Shown: positions 1 to 10,327 of the stretch, piece by piece
Position numbering within the stretch: the stretch's first letter is position 1
Layout: each line of letters starts with the position of its first letter
DNA from: Natronospira proteinivora
GTDB taxonomy: Bacteria; Pseudomonadota; Gammaproteobacteria; Natronospirales; Natronospiraceae
Direction: 5' to 3'
NCBI RefSeq assembly: GCF_024170465.1
Contig: NZ_JALJYF010000001.1
Span: forward strand, 930,001 to 994,000
DNA: 64,000 nucleotides
Notes under the pieces: generated by a model
What the model was told of the DNA's origin: nothing
Seen by the model: only the letters and a program-made list of their open reading frames with translations
The model's database searches: none
Program-made: the position numbers and the translations under genes

Positions 1-1155
1 CACGCCGCCATCACCAAATAGCTCCTGATAGAGGGCGGTGCCGCCGAACAGGCCAATCCAGATCATGGTAATGATGGTGGGTACCAGTAGCACTCCCATG
101 ACGAACTCACGGAAGGTTCGACCCCGGGAGACCCGGGCGATGAACATGCCCACGAAGGGCGACCAGGCTAGCCACCATCCCCAGAAGAAGACCGTCCATT
201 CCGACTGCCACCCATCATCGTGGGTGGCATTGGTGTAGAAGGTCATGGTAAAGAGATTCCCAATATAGGCTCCTGCCGATTCCAGGGTCATGGCCACCAG
301 ATACTGTGTGGGGCCCATGAGCAGCAAAAAGACCACCACGGCAATACTCAACCAGAAGTTGAGTTCCGAAAGCAGTCGCACTCCCTTCTTCACCCCCGAG
401 ACCACCGAAAGCGTGGCCACCGCCATGATGCCGAAGGTGACGGTCAGCTGAAGCCATAGTGTCACATCCAGACCGAAGACCTGAGCAATACCCGCGTTCA
501 TCTGCTGCACCCCGAGCCCCAGGGTGGTGGCAATACCGAAGACCGTAGCGAAGGCTGCCAAGATGTCTACCGTATCCCCCACCGGGCCATCCGTATACTT
601 GCCCAGCAGCGGCTGTACGCCGGAGCGAATAGTCAGGGGCATATCCTTACGGTAGGCGAAATAGGCCAATACCAGGGCAACAAAGGAGAAGATGGCCCAG
701 CCATTCATGCCCCAGTGAAAAAAGGTCAGCCGCATGGCCACCTGTGCGGCCTCCGGGCTCATGCCTTCCGCAACGAAGGGGTTGCCCTGGAACTGCATAA
801 TGGGCTGAGCCACGGCCCAGAAAAGAATCCCGACGCCGGTGCCCGCTGCAAACAACATGGCGATCCAGGAGAAAAAGGCAAACTCCGGCTGCTCGTTGTC
901 CCGACCCAGACGGACATTCTTGTAGCGCCCCACTCCCAGCCAGATCATATAAAACAGCAAAAAGGCGACTACCAGAACGTAATACCATTCCAGAAAGGGG
1001 GTGAGAAAATCTCGCATTGTCCCCAGTACGGAGGAAAGCCGGTCAGTGTGGAAAGCACCGGCAATCACCGCCAGCACCATGATTAAAATGGAGACCGTGG
1101 TCACCCGGGGGTTCATCCCCTTAAACACCCCTGATCGTGACTGGTTGTAATACAT
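1..1155 (-). CDS. BCCT family compatible-solute transporter (C-terminus outside window)
   Basis: The leftward frame stays open from an ATG at 1155 to base 1, giving the first 385 residues of a secondary transporter of the betaine/choline/carnitine family, which imports osmolytes with Na+ or H+. About eight hydrophobic segments are visible. The family hallmarks are a glycine-rich stretch GTGVGILFWAVAQP near residues 105-118, FHWGMNGW near 146-153 and the tryptophan-rich TM8 signature WTVFFWGWWLAWSPFVGMF near 320-338, followed by IARVSRGR. The glycine stretch reads GTGVG where BetP has GMGIG. It is divergent from ectD, so ectoine, hydroxyectoine or betaine are plausible substrates, but the substrate cannot be read from sequence. 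Family assignment is firm; the end of the gene is not in the window. Confidence 0.93.
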   Translation of the reverse strand, partial: MYYNQSRSGVFKGMNPRVTTVSILIMVLAVIAGAFHTDRLSSVLGTMRDFLTPFLEWYYVLVVAFLLFYMIWLGVGRYKNVRLGRDNEQPEFAFFSWIAMLFAAGTGVGILFWAVAQPIMQFQGNPFVAEGMSPEAAQVAMRLTFFHWGMNGWAIFSFVALVLAYFAYRKDMPLTIRSGVQPLLGKYTDGPVGDTVDILAAFATVFGIATTLGLGVQQMNAGIAQVFGLDVTLWLQLTVTFGIMAVATLSVVSGVKKGVRLLSELNFWLSIAVVVFLLLMGPTQYLVAMTLESAGAYIGNLFTMTFYTNATHDDGWQSEWTVFFWGWWLAWSPFVGMFIARVSRGRTFREFVMGVLLVPTIITMIWIGLFGGTALYQELFGDGGV

Positions 1156-1482
1156 TGCTGCTCCCTGACCGGCAATGAGAAAAAATGGTCGCTCAGCATA
1201 ACAAAGGGCCGACACGCACGCATTGTCTCGACACCAAGGCGGCGGAAAGCCGGTGACTGCCCCCTTGATATACCACCTACCCATCCCCATGGTCATGGCA
1301 GAAGGCCGAGGCCACCCCCATGGTCTCTACCGTAACCACACTACGGTGCAGGGCAACTTCACCTAGCCTAATCATCCTAGGCAATGCCAAAGGTACAGCG
1401 CCCTGCCGGGCCGATGGGGCTTTATTGGGCCTCGACCATTCGAGTGACCTAATGAATCGCAAGGTACGGAGGTGATTGCATC
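1156..1482. other. Divergent intergenic region between BCCT gene and ectD
   Basis: These 327 bases hold no credible reading frame in either direction and separate two divergent osmolyte genes, so they should contain both promoters. I did not find convincing -10/-35 pairs. The ribosome binding site for ectD, GGAGG at about 1468-1472, lies at its right edge. Confidence 0.5.
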
Positions 1483-2445
1483 ATGGCACAGACGGCAGAA
1501 GCTATCCGAGACCCTTACCCCACCCGACTTCAACAGCCGCATGAGCCGATACCACGCATGGACCCGGTTGTTCATGCGCGCAGCGATCGTCGCTGGGATG
1601 GCCCCCTGGATGAGGTGGCCCTGTCCCGGTACGAGCGAGATGGATTCCTCTGGTTCGAAGGTTTCTTCTCTCAGGAGCGCATGGCGCCGTTCTTTTCAGA
1701 ACTGCGCGAGATGGCGCGGGACAACGCATTGACCGAGTCCGAACAGGTTATTCAGGACCCCAGTAGCGGGCGAATCCGTTCGGTATTTGGCATGCATGAG
1801 ATCTCCGAGAATTTCGATCGACTGACCCGCGACCCACGCATTCTGGGTATGGTTCGTCAACTCCTGGGGAGTGAAGTCTATATTCACCAGTCCCGAATTA
1901 ACGACAAGTTCGGCTTTCAGGGAAGCGGTTTTGACTGGCACTCCGATTTTGAAACCTGGCATGCCGAGGACGGAATGCCTCGCATGCGCGCCGTGAGTGC
2001 CTCCATCATGCTGACCGATAATAATGAATTCAATGGGCCGCTGATGCTGATTCCGGGCTCTCATCACTGGTTCGTGCCCTGTGTGGGCGAGACCCCCGAG
2101 ATGAACTGGAAGGAGTCACTCAAGGCTCAGAAGTTGGGGGTGCCAGATAAGGATCAACTGGCGCAATTGGCCAGCAAAGGTAGCATTCAGGCTCCCAAGG
2201 GACCAGCGGGTTCCCTGCTGCTCTTTGAATGCAATGTCTTGCACGCGTCCAATGAGAATATGTCACCCTGGCCACGCTCAAATCTCTTCTTCGTTTACAA
2301 CAGCGTGGACAACAAGCTGGACGAACCCTATGCGGCCCCCGTTCGCAGGCCGGAATTCCTCGGGGCACGCAAGAACACCAAACCCCTTGCCATGCATGAC
2401 GAGTTCCCCGAGCTGGCCGGCCAAGGGGTCTCCCCCCTGAGCTAA
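1483..2445 (+). CDS. ectD: Ectoine hydroxylase EctD
   Basis: Non-heme Fe(II)/2-oxoglutarate dioxygenase that converts ectoine to 5-hydroxyectoine in the cytoplasm. The 320-residue protein carries the EctD signature FDWHSDFETWHAEDGMP at residues 150-166. H153, D155 and H254 (in NVLHASNENMSP) form the expected iron facial triad, and PLMLIPGSHHW at 186-196 is also typical. The family usually has about 300 residues; the extra length is at the N-terminus. The ATG at 1483 follows a good GGAGG site at about 10 bases. No ectABC biosynthesis genes lie nearby; the neighbour is a divergent BCCT transporter, so the substrate may be imported or made elsewhere in the genome. Confidence 0.95.
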   Translation: MAQTAEAIRDPYPTRLQQPHEPIPRMDPVVHARSDRRWDGPLDEVALSRYERDGFLWFEGFFSQERMAPFFSELREMARDNALTESEQVIQDPSSGRIRSVFGMHEISENFDRLTRDPRILGMVRQLLGSEVYIHQSRINDKFGFQGSGFDWHSDFETWHAEDGMPRMRAVSASIMLTDNNEFNGPLMLIPGSHHWFVPCVGETPEMNWKESLKAQKLGVPDKDQLAQLASKGSIQAPKGPAGSLLLFECNVLHASNENMSPWPRSNLFFVYNSVDNKLDEPYAAPVRRPEFLGARKNTKPLAMHDEFPELAGQGVSPLS

Positions 2446-2462
2446 TGGATGAGTCGGAAACC

Positions 2463-2494
2463 GCTGGGTTGCCACTGGCACCCAGCGCTTATTG
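2463..2494 (+). terminator. Weak terminator hairpin after ectD
   Basis: GCTGGGT at 2463-2469 pairs with ACCCAGC at 2480-2486, and an inner GCC/GGC extends the stem. The tail is only mildly T-rich. It lies between two convergent genes. Confidence 0.45.
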
Positions 2495-2514
2495 CAATCA
2501 ATCAACGCGGTCGT

Positions 2515-3591
2515 TCAAATCAGATTCAGTTGGTCGCCATGCCGCCGGGGGCAGACAAAAGCCGCGGTATTCAGTCGATGAAAACGCCGATGCAGGAGTC
2601 CATGACGACGACGGGCCAGGGTCAGACGCTGGCTGATGAGTTGGGCGTAGGGTCCCTCCCCCGTCATTCGCCGGCCAAAGCGACTGTCGTTGTCTTTGCC
2701 CCCGCGGCAGGCCTGAAGGGTATTCATGACGCGCTGGGCACGATCGGGGTAATGGGTCCCGAGCCAGTCCCGGAACAGTGCGCTAAGCTCATGGGGTAAA
2801 CGGAGTAGCACCGACGCAACGGAACGGGCGCCTGCTGCCGCGGCGCGGGCCACGATCGTTTCAATCTCGGCATCGTTGATATGGGGGATGACCGGTGCCA
2901 ACAGTACCCCGGTAGGGATGCCGGCCTCATGCAAAGCCGTCACCGTGGCCAGTCGTCGTTCCCCACTTGGGGTGCGTGGCTCAAGCCGGCGCTTTAGGTC
3001 TGTATCCAGGGTGGTAACACTGACCATCACATTGACCAGATTATCCCGGGCCAACTCCCTGAGAATATCCCGGTCCCGCAGGATTAAGCTGCTTTTGGTC
3101 AGTATGGATACCGGGTGTCGAAATTCGGCCAATCGCTCCAATAGCTCCCGGGTGATCCGGTATTGCTTTTCAATGGGCTGGTAGCAATCGGTATTCGCCC
3201 CCAGCACCAGCGGTGCACAGCGATAGCCCGGGGCCCGCAATTCCGCCTCCAGGCAATCGGCCGCGCCTATTTTGGCGAACAGACGGGTTTCGAAATCCAG
3301 ACCGGGGGAAAGATCCAAATAGGCATGGCTGGGCCGGGCAAAACAATATATGCAGCCGTGTTCGCAGCCGCGGTACGGATTGATGCTGCGATCGAAAGGC
3401 ACATCCGGTGAGCGATTGTAGCTGATCACCCTGCGGGCCGGGTCCGGTAATACGCAGGTTTGTGGCGCGGGCTCATCCCCACGCCACCAGCCATCGTCCA
3501 CGGGTTCATGCCGCTGAATTCGATAGCGAGGTACCGGATTGATCCCGGTCCCCCTGCCCTTGGTCGAGTGGCGGGATTGGGAAGCAGCCAT
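2515..3591 (-). CDS. PA0069 family radical SAM protein
   Basis: A 358-residue radical SAM protein. The cluster motif GCEHGCIYC (cysteines near residues 76, 80 and 83) binds the [4Fe-4S] cluster, in the context NPYRGCEHGCIYCFARPSH that is typical of the PA0069/Rv2578c family. The biological reaction of this family is not established. I start at the ATG at 3591 because GGAGG sits five bases upstream; a GTG two codons earlier is possible. The C-terminus is rich in Arg and His. It is convergent with ectD and shows no functional link to its neighbours. Confidence 0.9.
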   Translation of the reverse strand: MAASQSRHSTKGRGTGINPVPRYRIQRHEPVDDGWWRGDEPAPQTCVLPDPARRVISYNRSPDVPFDRSINPYRGCEHGCIYCFARPSHAYLDLSPGLDFETRLFAKIGAADCLEAELRAPGYRCAPLVLGANTDCYQPIEKQYRITRELLERLAEFRHPVSILTKSSLILRDRDILRELARDNLVNVMVSVTTLDTDLKRRLEPRTPSGERRLATVTALHEAGIPTGVLLAPVIPHINDAEIETIVARAAAAGARSVASVLLRLPHELSALFRDWLGTHYPDRAQRVMNTLQACRGGKDNDSRFGRRMTGEGPYAQLISQRLTLARRRHGLLHRRFHRLNTAAFVCPRRHGDQLNLI

Positions 3592-3768
3592 GAACACCTC
3601 CAGAAGAAAGGCTGTATATTTATACAGTATTGCTTCTGGGGGCTCTACACAAGCCCAAAATGCCGTCGTAACTCTATGAACTGGGGGTCGATCAATCTAA
3701 AAGTCGGTCTTTCCTGCGCTTCATAGAGCAGCTAGGCTGATCAATAAGATCAGCGAGGGAATTCAGGG

Positions 3769-4560
3769 ATGCCGCAACTATCACCACTTTTTCCAACCCG
3801 GATCACCGGGCTATTCTTGCTCACCCTCTCCCTGAGCAGCTTCCCTGCCTCGCTGGATTGGCAGTCAGCGCTATCCGACTTCGAAAAACGTTATCCGCAA
3901 TTGGGGGAACTGGATACTCCGGAGCTACCAAGTGCCCGTGGCGAATCTCATTATCATGGCAATCGGAACAGAGAGCAGCGGCGGGTAGCCCTGACATTTG
4001 ATGCCTGCAGTCGTTGGACCGGCAACCGTAAAGATGCCCGGGTCCTATCGATCCTCAAGGAAAACGAAATACAAGCAACCCTGTTCCTTGGTGGCCGCTG
4101 GATGATTGAAAACCCTGAACTGACACGTCGCTGGGCTGAAAACCCTGATCTGGAAATCGGCACCCATGGTTACCGCCATCCCAGGCTTACTGAACTCTCT
4201 GCCGAGGATCAGATGCTGGAAATCAGCTACGCGCAGGCAGCTGCCCTGGCCATAACGGGGCACTGGCCTCGCTATTTTCGGCCACCATTTGCCGAATATA
4301 ATCAGGATACCCTGTCCATCGCGGCCAAACTGGGGCTTGAGCTCATTCAGTTTGATGTGGCCAGTGGTGATGCAGACCCGGATCAGAGCCCGGAGGCCGT
4401 TGCAGAGCATGTTCTCGACAATATCCGGCCGGGGAGTATCGTCGTCCTGCACCTGCATCAGGAAGCACTACCCACCGCCGAAGCCCTTCCACTGATTTTG
4501 GAGGGCCTGGCAGAACGGGACCTGGATCCTGTCACCATCCCCACCCTGCTCGGGTCCTGA
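3769..4560 (+). CDS. Secreted polysaccharide deacetylase (NodB-like)
   Basis: A 263-residue protein with an N-terminal hydrophobic signal segment (about 10-27) followed by a NodB homology domain. Motif 1 is TFDAC at 76-80, where the second Asp of the usual TFDD is replaced by Ala. Motif 2 is THGYRH at 132-137, with H133 and H137 as probable metal ligands, and RPPF follows near 170. Such enzymes remove N-acetyl groups from chitin, peptidoglycan or exopolysaccharide; the substrate is unknown here. The start has an AGGGAA site seven bases upstream. The first catalytic motif variant is seen in related subfamilies but makes activity less certain. Confidence 0.85.
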   Translation: MPQLSPLFPTRITGLFLLTLSLSSFPASLDWQSALSDFEKRYPQLGELDTPELPSARGESHYHGNRNREQRRVALTFDACSRWTGNRKDARVLSILKENEIQATLFLGGRWMIENPELTRRWAENPDLEIGTHGYRHPRLTELSAEDQMLEISYAQAAALAITGHWPRYFRPPFAEYNQDTLSIAAKLGLELIQFDVASGDADPDQSPEAVAEHVLDNIRPGSIVVLHLHQEALPTAEALPLILEGLAERDLDPVTIPTLLGS

Positions 4561-4654
4561 ATCCCGAACGGGCTGAATACATTCAGGGGCTTTCCCGGAA
4601 CCCTTTTTTCCAGTATCATGCCGCCTTCGCAATGAGCGCAAAAGCCATGCGATT

Positions 4655-4731
4655 CGGGGTGTAGCGCAGCCTGGTAGCGCACCTGCATGGGGTGCAGGTG
4701 GTCGGAGGTTCAAATCCTCTCACCCCGACCA
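4655..4731 (+). tRNA. tRNA-Pro (GGG)
   Basis: A 77-base cloverleaf with acceptor CGGGGTG/CACCCCG, anticodon stem CCTGC/GCAGG around loop ATGGGGT (anticodon GGG), T-loop TTCAAAT and an encoded CCA end. A terminator follows five bases later, so it is a single-gene unit. Confidence 0.97.
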
Positions 4732-4736
4732 ACTCC

Positions 4737-4769
4737 AAAGCCCGTCGATTCATTTCGGCGGGCTTTTTT
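4737..4769 (+). terminator. Rho-independent terminator of tRNA-Pro
   Basis: AAAGCCCGTCGA at 4737-4748 pairs with TCGGCGGGCTTT at 4755-4766 (one G-T pair) and runs into a six-T tract. Confidence 0.85.
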
Positions 4770-4885
4770 CGTTTCGATGATGAATTGATTACCAGTCGGC
4801 TTGTAATGGGGTGTGTCGGAATCGGCTGCATGAGCCCGACCGGCTAAGACCGGCTAGATTCAAAAGCGGGGCACCGCTATCCCGA

Positions 4886-5245
4886 TCAGGGATGACGGAG
4901 GGTGTGGAGGACTTCCTCCAGTTCGGTGCGGATCTGCTTGATGATCTGCTGGCTCTGGCTGACGTCCTGTTTGGCGTTTTCGCCCGAGAGCTGCTGGCGG
5001 GCACCACCGATGGTGAAGCCCTGATCATAAAGCAGGCTGCGAATCTGTCGGATCACCAGGACATCGTGACGCTGGTAATAACGACGGTTACCCCGACGCT
5101 TGACCGGCTTGAGCTGGGAGAACTCCTGTTCCCAGTAGCGCAGGACATGCGGCTTGACCCCACAGAGCTCGCTGACCTCACCAATAGTGAAATAGCGCTT
5201 TCCGGGGATGACCGGCAGGTCGTCGTTATTCCCTGGTTCCAGCAT
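4886..5245 (-). CDS. MerR family transcriptional regulator downstream of ihfA
   Basis: A 119-residue regulator. A MerR helix-turn-helix spans about residues 17-86: [22 protein letters not shown], then RGNRRYY, and the C-terminal 30 residues look like a coiled coil. It has no effector-binding domain. Its start overlaps the end of ihfA by 20 bases, so it is the last gene of the pheST-ihfA operon and probably translationally coupled. A small MerR protein directly after ihfA is a common gammaproteobacterial arrangement; its targets are unknown. Confidence 0.9.
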   Translation of the reverse strand: MLEPGNNDDLPVIPGKRYFTIGEVSELCGVKPHVLRYWEQEFSQLKPVKRRGNRRYYQRHDVLVIRQIRSLLYDQGFTIGGARQQLSGENAKQDVSQSQQIIKQIRTELEEVLHTLRHP

Positions 5246-5525
5246 AGGCCTCTACTCTGGTTTTCAGCTTCTGCCCCGGACGGAAAGTCACCACGCGCCG
5301 GGCCGAAATGGGAATCTCTTCCCCGGTTTTCGGATTCCGGCCTGGACGCTGGTTTTTGTCGCGGAGGTCAAAATTGCCGAACCCGGAAAGCTTTACCTGC
5401 GTGCCCTCGGCCAAGGCCCCCTTGATCTCTTCAAAGAAAAGGTCAACCAGTTCCTTGGCTTCACGCTTGTTCAGTCCCAATTCATCGAACAGCGATTCCG
5501 CTAATTCCGCCTTCGTGAGTGCCAT
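5226..5525 (-). CDS. ihfA: Integration host factor subunit alpha
   Basis: A 99-residue HU/IHF-fold DNA-bending protein that pairs with IhfB (encoded at 26781-27095) to form the sequence-specific IHF heterodimer of the nucleoid. It starts [20 protein letters not shown] and carries the DNA-contacting arm region [20 protein letters not shown], as in E. coli IhfA. It lies five bases after pheT, the same order as in enterobacteria, and overlaps the MerR gene behind it. Confidence 0.97.
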   Translation of the reverse strand: MALTKAELAESLFDELGLNKREAKELVDLFFEEIKGALAEGTQVKLSGFGNFDLRDKNQRPGRNPKTGEEIPISARRVVTFRPGQKLKTRVEAYAGTRE

Positions 5526-5530
5526 TGTTC

Positions 5531-7897
5531 TTAATCTCTCACTGTGGCCCCTAAACGACGCTCGAGCTCTTCCCGCACCCGGGACACGACTCGGTCCGTG
5601 TCTTCGTCAGTAAGAGTGCGCGAAGAATCCTGCAAAATCAAGCCTAAAGCGATACTTTTTCGTCCCGAATCTACGCCCTTGCCTTGATAGACATCGAAGA
5701 TTCTGGCTCCCACCAGGCTCTCCCCAGCCGCTTCACGTGCGGTTGCCACCAGGGTTTCCGCCGCCAGATCCTCGTCCACCACAAAGGCCAGATCCCGCCT
5801 AAGCGAGGGGTATCGGGATACCCGCTGATAGGCTGGTAACTCGGCCTTGGCCACTTGGGCCAGTTCTAATTCGAACAGGTAGGCATCGGCCGGCAAATCC
5901 AGGGTATCGGCGACCTGGGGATGAATCCGGCCCAGCCAGCCCACGGCCTTGTCTTCCGCCCAGACCTGGGCGCATTGGCCGGGATGCAGCGCCGGATGGC
6001 GCTCAGGGAGAAACTGGAGGTGCCGGGGGCCGCCCACTTGCATCAGGGCTTCCACGTCCGCCTTGACGTCAAAGAAATCCACCGGACGCGTACGGCCATC
6101 CCATTGCTCAGGCTCGGCATGACCCCAGGCAAGACCGGAAACCCATTTTTTTTGTTCTATTTCAGAGTCTTGCGGGATAAACCTCAAGCCAGTCTCGAAG
6201 AGACGTACACGCGCTTGCTGGCGATTGGCATTATGCCGCAGCGTGGCCGTCAGCCCGGACCAGAGCGTGGTCCGCATGGTTTCCAGGTCCTGGGAAATGG
6301 GGTTGGCCAGCTTTTGGCCTTCCACGCCGCCGGAGAGCAGCTTGTCGGCTTCGGCGGGCTGGAAGCTGTAGGTGATCACTTCCTGATAGCCCCGTTCCAC
6401 CATAAGGGCCTTGACCCGGGATTCCGGGACGCGGTCCTCAGGGGCCTGGCCCGGTCGCACGTCCGAGGGCAACGACACCACCGGAATCCGGTCGTAGCCA
6501 TGAATCCGGGCCACCTCCTCGATCAGGTCTTCCTCGATATTGAGATCAAAGCGATGACTGGGAGCCGTGGCCTGCCAGTCCTCAGCGTCCTCGCTCACCG
6601 CCATGCCCAGGCGTTCCAGCATGCCGGTGACGGTGTTCTTGTCCAGCTCAAAACCCAGCACCCCGTGCAGCCGATCCCGGCGCAGGCGGATGGGGCTCGG
6701 TGCGGGGCGTGTGCTGCGGGCATCGGTGACCGGGCCGGCCTGACCACCGGCAACTTCCATGATCAGCGAAGCCGCCCGCTGCAGGGCCCGGGCCTGCAGC
6801 TCCGGATCTACGCCCCGTTCATAGCGGTGGGAGGCGTCGGTATGCAGGCCAAATCGGCGGGCCCGGCCGGCAATTACCTCAGGAGCAAAACAGGCGCTTT
6901 CCAGAAATACATCTGCGGTGTCTGTTTCAACGGCCGTGCCCTTGCCGCCCATGACCCCCGCCATGGCCACCGGGCCCTGCTCATCGGCGATCACCAGGAT
7001 GTCCTCGTCCAGTTTCACCTCGCGGTCATCCAGCAGGGTGATTTGCTCACCTTTCTTCGCCCGGCGAACTCGAATCGCACCATTGATGGCTTCCAGGCGG
7101 AAACCATGCATGGGCTGACCCAGCTCCAGCATGACGTAATTGGTGACGTCCACCACCGGGCTGATGGGCCGGACGCCAGCCCGCCGCAGGCGTTCGCTCA
7201 TCCAGACGGGGGTCTCAGCCGCCGTATCGATGCCTGTGATCACCTGTCCGAGATAACTGGGACAATCACTGGGATCTGCCACGCTGACCGCTACTTGTTG
7301 CTTGCTCGTGACATCCACGGTGCCAATCTGGGGCCGACAAACCGGATGCCCCGTCAGCGCGCCCACTTCGCGGGCCACGCCCGCCATACTCAAGCAATCA
7401 CCCCGGTTGGGGGTCAGGTCAATCTCGATAATCTGGTCATCCAGGGAGAGATAATCCCGCAGGTCCTGCCCGACGGGTGCGTCGGAAGCCAGCTGCATCA
7501 GGCCGGCGGCATCCTCCGACAGGCCCAGCTCCTTGGCCGAACACAGCATGCCCCGGGATTCTTCCCCGCGAAGCTTGGCTTTTTTGATCTTGAACTCGCC
7601 GGGCAGCACCGCGCCCACTTTGGCAAAGGGGGCCCGCATGCCCTTGAAGACATTGGGTGCACCGCAGACCACCGCTTCCTGGCTGCTGCCATCACTGACC
7701 TGGCAGAGGCTGAGCTTGTCGGCATTGGGATGGGGCTGGATGTCCACCACCTCCCCCACCACGATCCCGGTAAAAGGCTCTGCCGCCGCTTCAATGGCAT
7801 CCACTTCCAGGCCGGCCATGGTCAGGCGATCGGCCAGGGCCTGGGTGTCCAGGCCGTGATCAATCCAGTCTTTCAGCCAGTTTGTGCTGACTCGCAT
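5531..7897 (-). CDS. pheT: Phenylalanyl-tRNA synthetase beta subunit
   Basis: A 788-residue beta chain of the alpha2-beta2 PheRS that charges tRNA-Phe. In order: an N-terminal EMAP/tRNA-binding domain ([17 protein letters not shown] near 46-62), B3/B4 editing domain, B5 domain and a C-terminal FDX-ACB anticodon-binding domain ([12 protein letters not shown] near 705-716). The length matches the family. The ATG at 7897 has GGGAG six bases upstream. It follows pheS by 53 bases in the usual operon order. Confidence 0.98.
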   Translation of the reverse strand: MRVSTNWLKDWIDHGLDTQALADRLTMAGLEVDAIEAAAEPFTGIVVGEVVDIQPHPNADKLSLCQVSDGSSQEAVVCGAPNVFKGMRAPFAKVGAVLPGEFKIKKAKLRGEESRGMLCSAKELGLSEDAAGLMQLASDAPVGQDLRDYLSLDDQIIEIDLTPNRGDCLSMAGVAREVGALTGHPVCRPQIGTVDVTSKQQVAVSVADPSDCPSYLGQVITGIDTAAETPVWMSERLRRAGVRPISPVVDVTNYVMLELGQPMHGFRLEAINGAIRVRRAKKGEQITLLDDREVKLDEDILVIADEQGPVAMAGVMGGKGTAVETDTADVFLESACFAPEVIAGRARRFGLHTDASHRYERGVDPELQARALQRAASLIMEVAGGQAGPVTDARSTRPAPSPIRLRRDRLHGVLGFELDKNTVTGMLERLGMAVSEDAEDWQATAPSHRFDLNIEEDLIEEVARIHGYDRIPVVSLPSDVRPGQAPEDRVPESRVKALMVERGYQEVITYSFQPAEADKLLSGGVEGQKLANPISQDLETMRTTLWSGLTATLRHNANRQQARVRLFETGLRFIPQDSEIEQKKWVSGLAWGHAEPEQWDGRTRPVDFFDVKADVEALMQVGGPRHLQFLPERHPALHPGQCAQVWAEDKAVGWLGRIHPQVADTLDLPADAYLFELELAQVAKAELPAYQRVSRYPSLRRDLAFVVDEDLAAETLVATAREAAGESLVGARIFDVYQGKGVDSGRKSIALGLILQDSSRTLTDEDTDRVVSRVREELERRLGATVRD

Positions 7898-7950
7898 GTC
7901 GTGCTCCCAAAATACTCAGCGGTGTTATCGCGGCTAAAGCCGCTCTTAGC

Positions 7951-9089
<1,139 letters not shown>

Positions 9090-9092
9090 GGA

Positions 9093-9449
9093 TCAGCCCA
9101 GTTGCGCCTTCGCTTGTTCGGCGACTGCGGCAAATCCAGGCTTGTCGTTCACCGCCATATCGGCCAGCACCTTGCGGTCCAGCTCGATACCGGCCAGCTT
9201 GAGGCCGTTGATCAGGCGGCTGTAAGACAGCCCATGTTCACGTGCGGCGGCATTAATGCGGGTAATCCAGAGCGCACGAAACTCGCGCTTGCGCACCCGG
9301 CGATCCCGATAGGCATACTGGCCGGCCTTGATGACCGCCTGCCGGGCCGTTTTAAAAGTCTTTCGGCGCGCGTTGTAATAGCCCTTGGCATCCTTGAGGA
9401 CCTTATTATGACGTGCGCGTGCGGTTACACCCCGTTTCACTCGTGGCAT
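9093..9449 (-). CDS. rplT: 50S ribosomal protein L20
   Basis: A 118-residue basic protein that begins [19 protein letters not shown], the invariant L20 start. It binds 23S rRNA early in large-subunit assembly, and in E. coli it represses translation of its own operon through the rpmI leader. An excellent AAGGAGG site lies seven bases before the ATG. It follows rpmI by 12 bases. Confidence 0.98.
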   Translation of the reverse strand: MPRVKRGVTARARHNKVLKDAKGYYNARRKTFKTARQAVIKAGQYAYRDRRVRKREFRALWITRINAAAREHGLSYSRLINGLKLAGIELDRKVLADMAVNDKPGFAAVAEQAKAQLG

Positions 9450-9461
9450 CGTCGGTCCTCC

Positions 9462-9662
9462 TTAGTGCTTGTAGGGCATCATGCGGGCGATGAGCTTCTC
9501 ATCACTCGCGTGGATGTAGGAAGCAGTGCGCAGATGACGCTTGCGCTTGGTGCTCTTCTTGGTGAGGATGTGGCGGCGGTGGGATTGATTCCGCTTGATT
9601 TTGCCACTACCTGTCTTGCGGAAGCGCTTGGCAGCGCCCCGATGACTTTTCATCTTAGGCAT
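9462..9662 (-). CDS. rpmI: 50S ribosomal protein L35
   Basis: A 66-residue basic ribosomal protein, [20 protein letters not shown] at its start and ending in RMMPYKH. I use the ATG at 9662, which has GGAG six bases upstream; an earlier start would add four residues absent from the family. It lies between infC and rplT in the standard order, with a structured leader upstream at 9685-9793. Confidence 0.97.
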   Translation of the reverse strand: MPKMKSHRGAAKRFRKTGSGKIKRNQSHRRHILTKKSTKRKRHLRTASYIHASDEKLIARMMPYKH

Positions 9663-9684
9663 GTCGGACTCCATTGGTTTATTT

Positions 9685-9793
9685 CCTGGTCCCCGGCCTT
9701 TCCGAATGCCGGGCGTTAGCCACCAGGGACGAAGGAGTCAGGTCGATTGACCGTCCTCCCCGCTTTTGCTTGCCCTGACCTTCCCTGGTCAGG
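9685..9793 (-). promoter_or_regulatory. Structured infC-rpmI leader (candidate L20 operator)
   Basis: The spacer between infC and rpmI folds well. CCTGACC and GGTCAGG (9774-9793) form one hairpin directly after infC. GGTC/GACC (9741-9752) forms a second. A third stem pairs 9685-9690 with 9722-9727 and, inside it, 9692-9697 with 9708-9713. The GGTCAGG strand could instead pair with CCTGAC near 9740, which gives alternative folds. E. coli L20 represses rpmI-rplT through a pseudoknot in this place; that this one works likewise is inference. Confidence 0.5.
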
Positions 9794-9805
9794 TTTTCAT
9801 TGCCC

Positions 9806-10324
9806 TCAGACCTTTTTGCGTGGCCCGAGGATCATGATCATTTGGCGCCCTTCGAGTTTGGGGAACTGCTCCACGGCGGCCAGCTCCTTCAAATCTTCCT
9901 CGACGCGCTTGAGCAGATCGCGACCAATGTCCTGATGGAGCATTTCGCGACCGCGGAAGCGCAGGGTTACCTTCACTTTGTTGCCGTCTTCCAGGAAGCG
10001 TGTCGCATTCCGCAACTTGATCTGATAATCGTTGTTATCAGTGTTGGGGCGAAACTTCACTTCCTTGAGCTGAATCTGCTTCTGCTTCTTCTGCCCGGCC
10101 TGTTTCTTTTTCTGTTCAAAGACAAACTTGCCGTAATCCATGATCCGGCACACGGGCGGATCCGCGTGGGGCGAGACCTCAACCAGGTCCATGCCAGCCT
10201 CGGCGGCAGACTCCAGTCCCTGCTCAACTGGCACAATCCCCAGCTGTTCCCCTTCCTGATCAATCAAACGAATTTTTGGCGCCCGAATGTCTTTGTTGCG
10301 GCGGGTCCGATTCTTAGCAGCGAT
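9806..10324 (-). CDS. infC: Translation initiation factor IF-3 (AUC start codon)
   Basis: A 172-residue IF-3 that binds the 30S subunit and proofreads start-codon selection. The reading frame opens with ATC at 10324, giving (M)[18 protein letters not shown] before [12 protein letters not shown]. There is no ATG that could encode the conserved N-terminus. GGAGG lies eight bases before the ATC, which decides the start. Rare AUU/AUC/AUA starts are known for infC and let IF-3 repress its own translation. The C-terminal domain ends in the usual [15 protein letters not shown]. The gene starts three bases after the thrS stop codon. Confidence 0.95.
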   Translation of the reverse strand: MAAKNRTRRNKDIRAPKIRLIDQEGEQLGIVPVEQGLESAAEAGMDLVEVSPHADPPVCRIMDYGKFVFEQKKKQAGQKKQKQIQLKEVKFRPNTDNNDYQIKLRNATRFLEDGNKVKVTLRFRGREMLHQDIGRDLLKRVEEDLKELAAVEQFPKLEGRQMIMILGPRKKV

Positions 10325-10327
10325 ATT

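Noticed and set aside
9774-9799. A terminator on the plus strand (CCTGACC/GGTCAGG plus TTTT)
   Set aside because: No rightward gene ends there; on the operon strand it has no T-tract, so I treat it as part of the rpmI leader.
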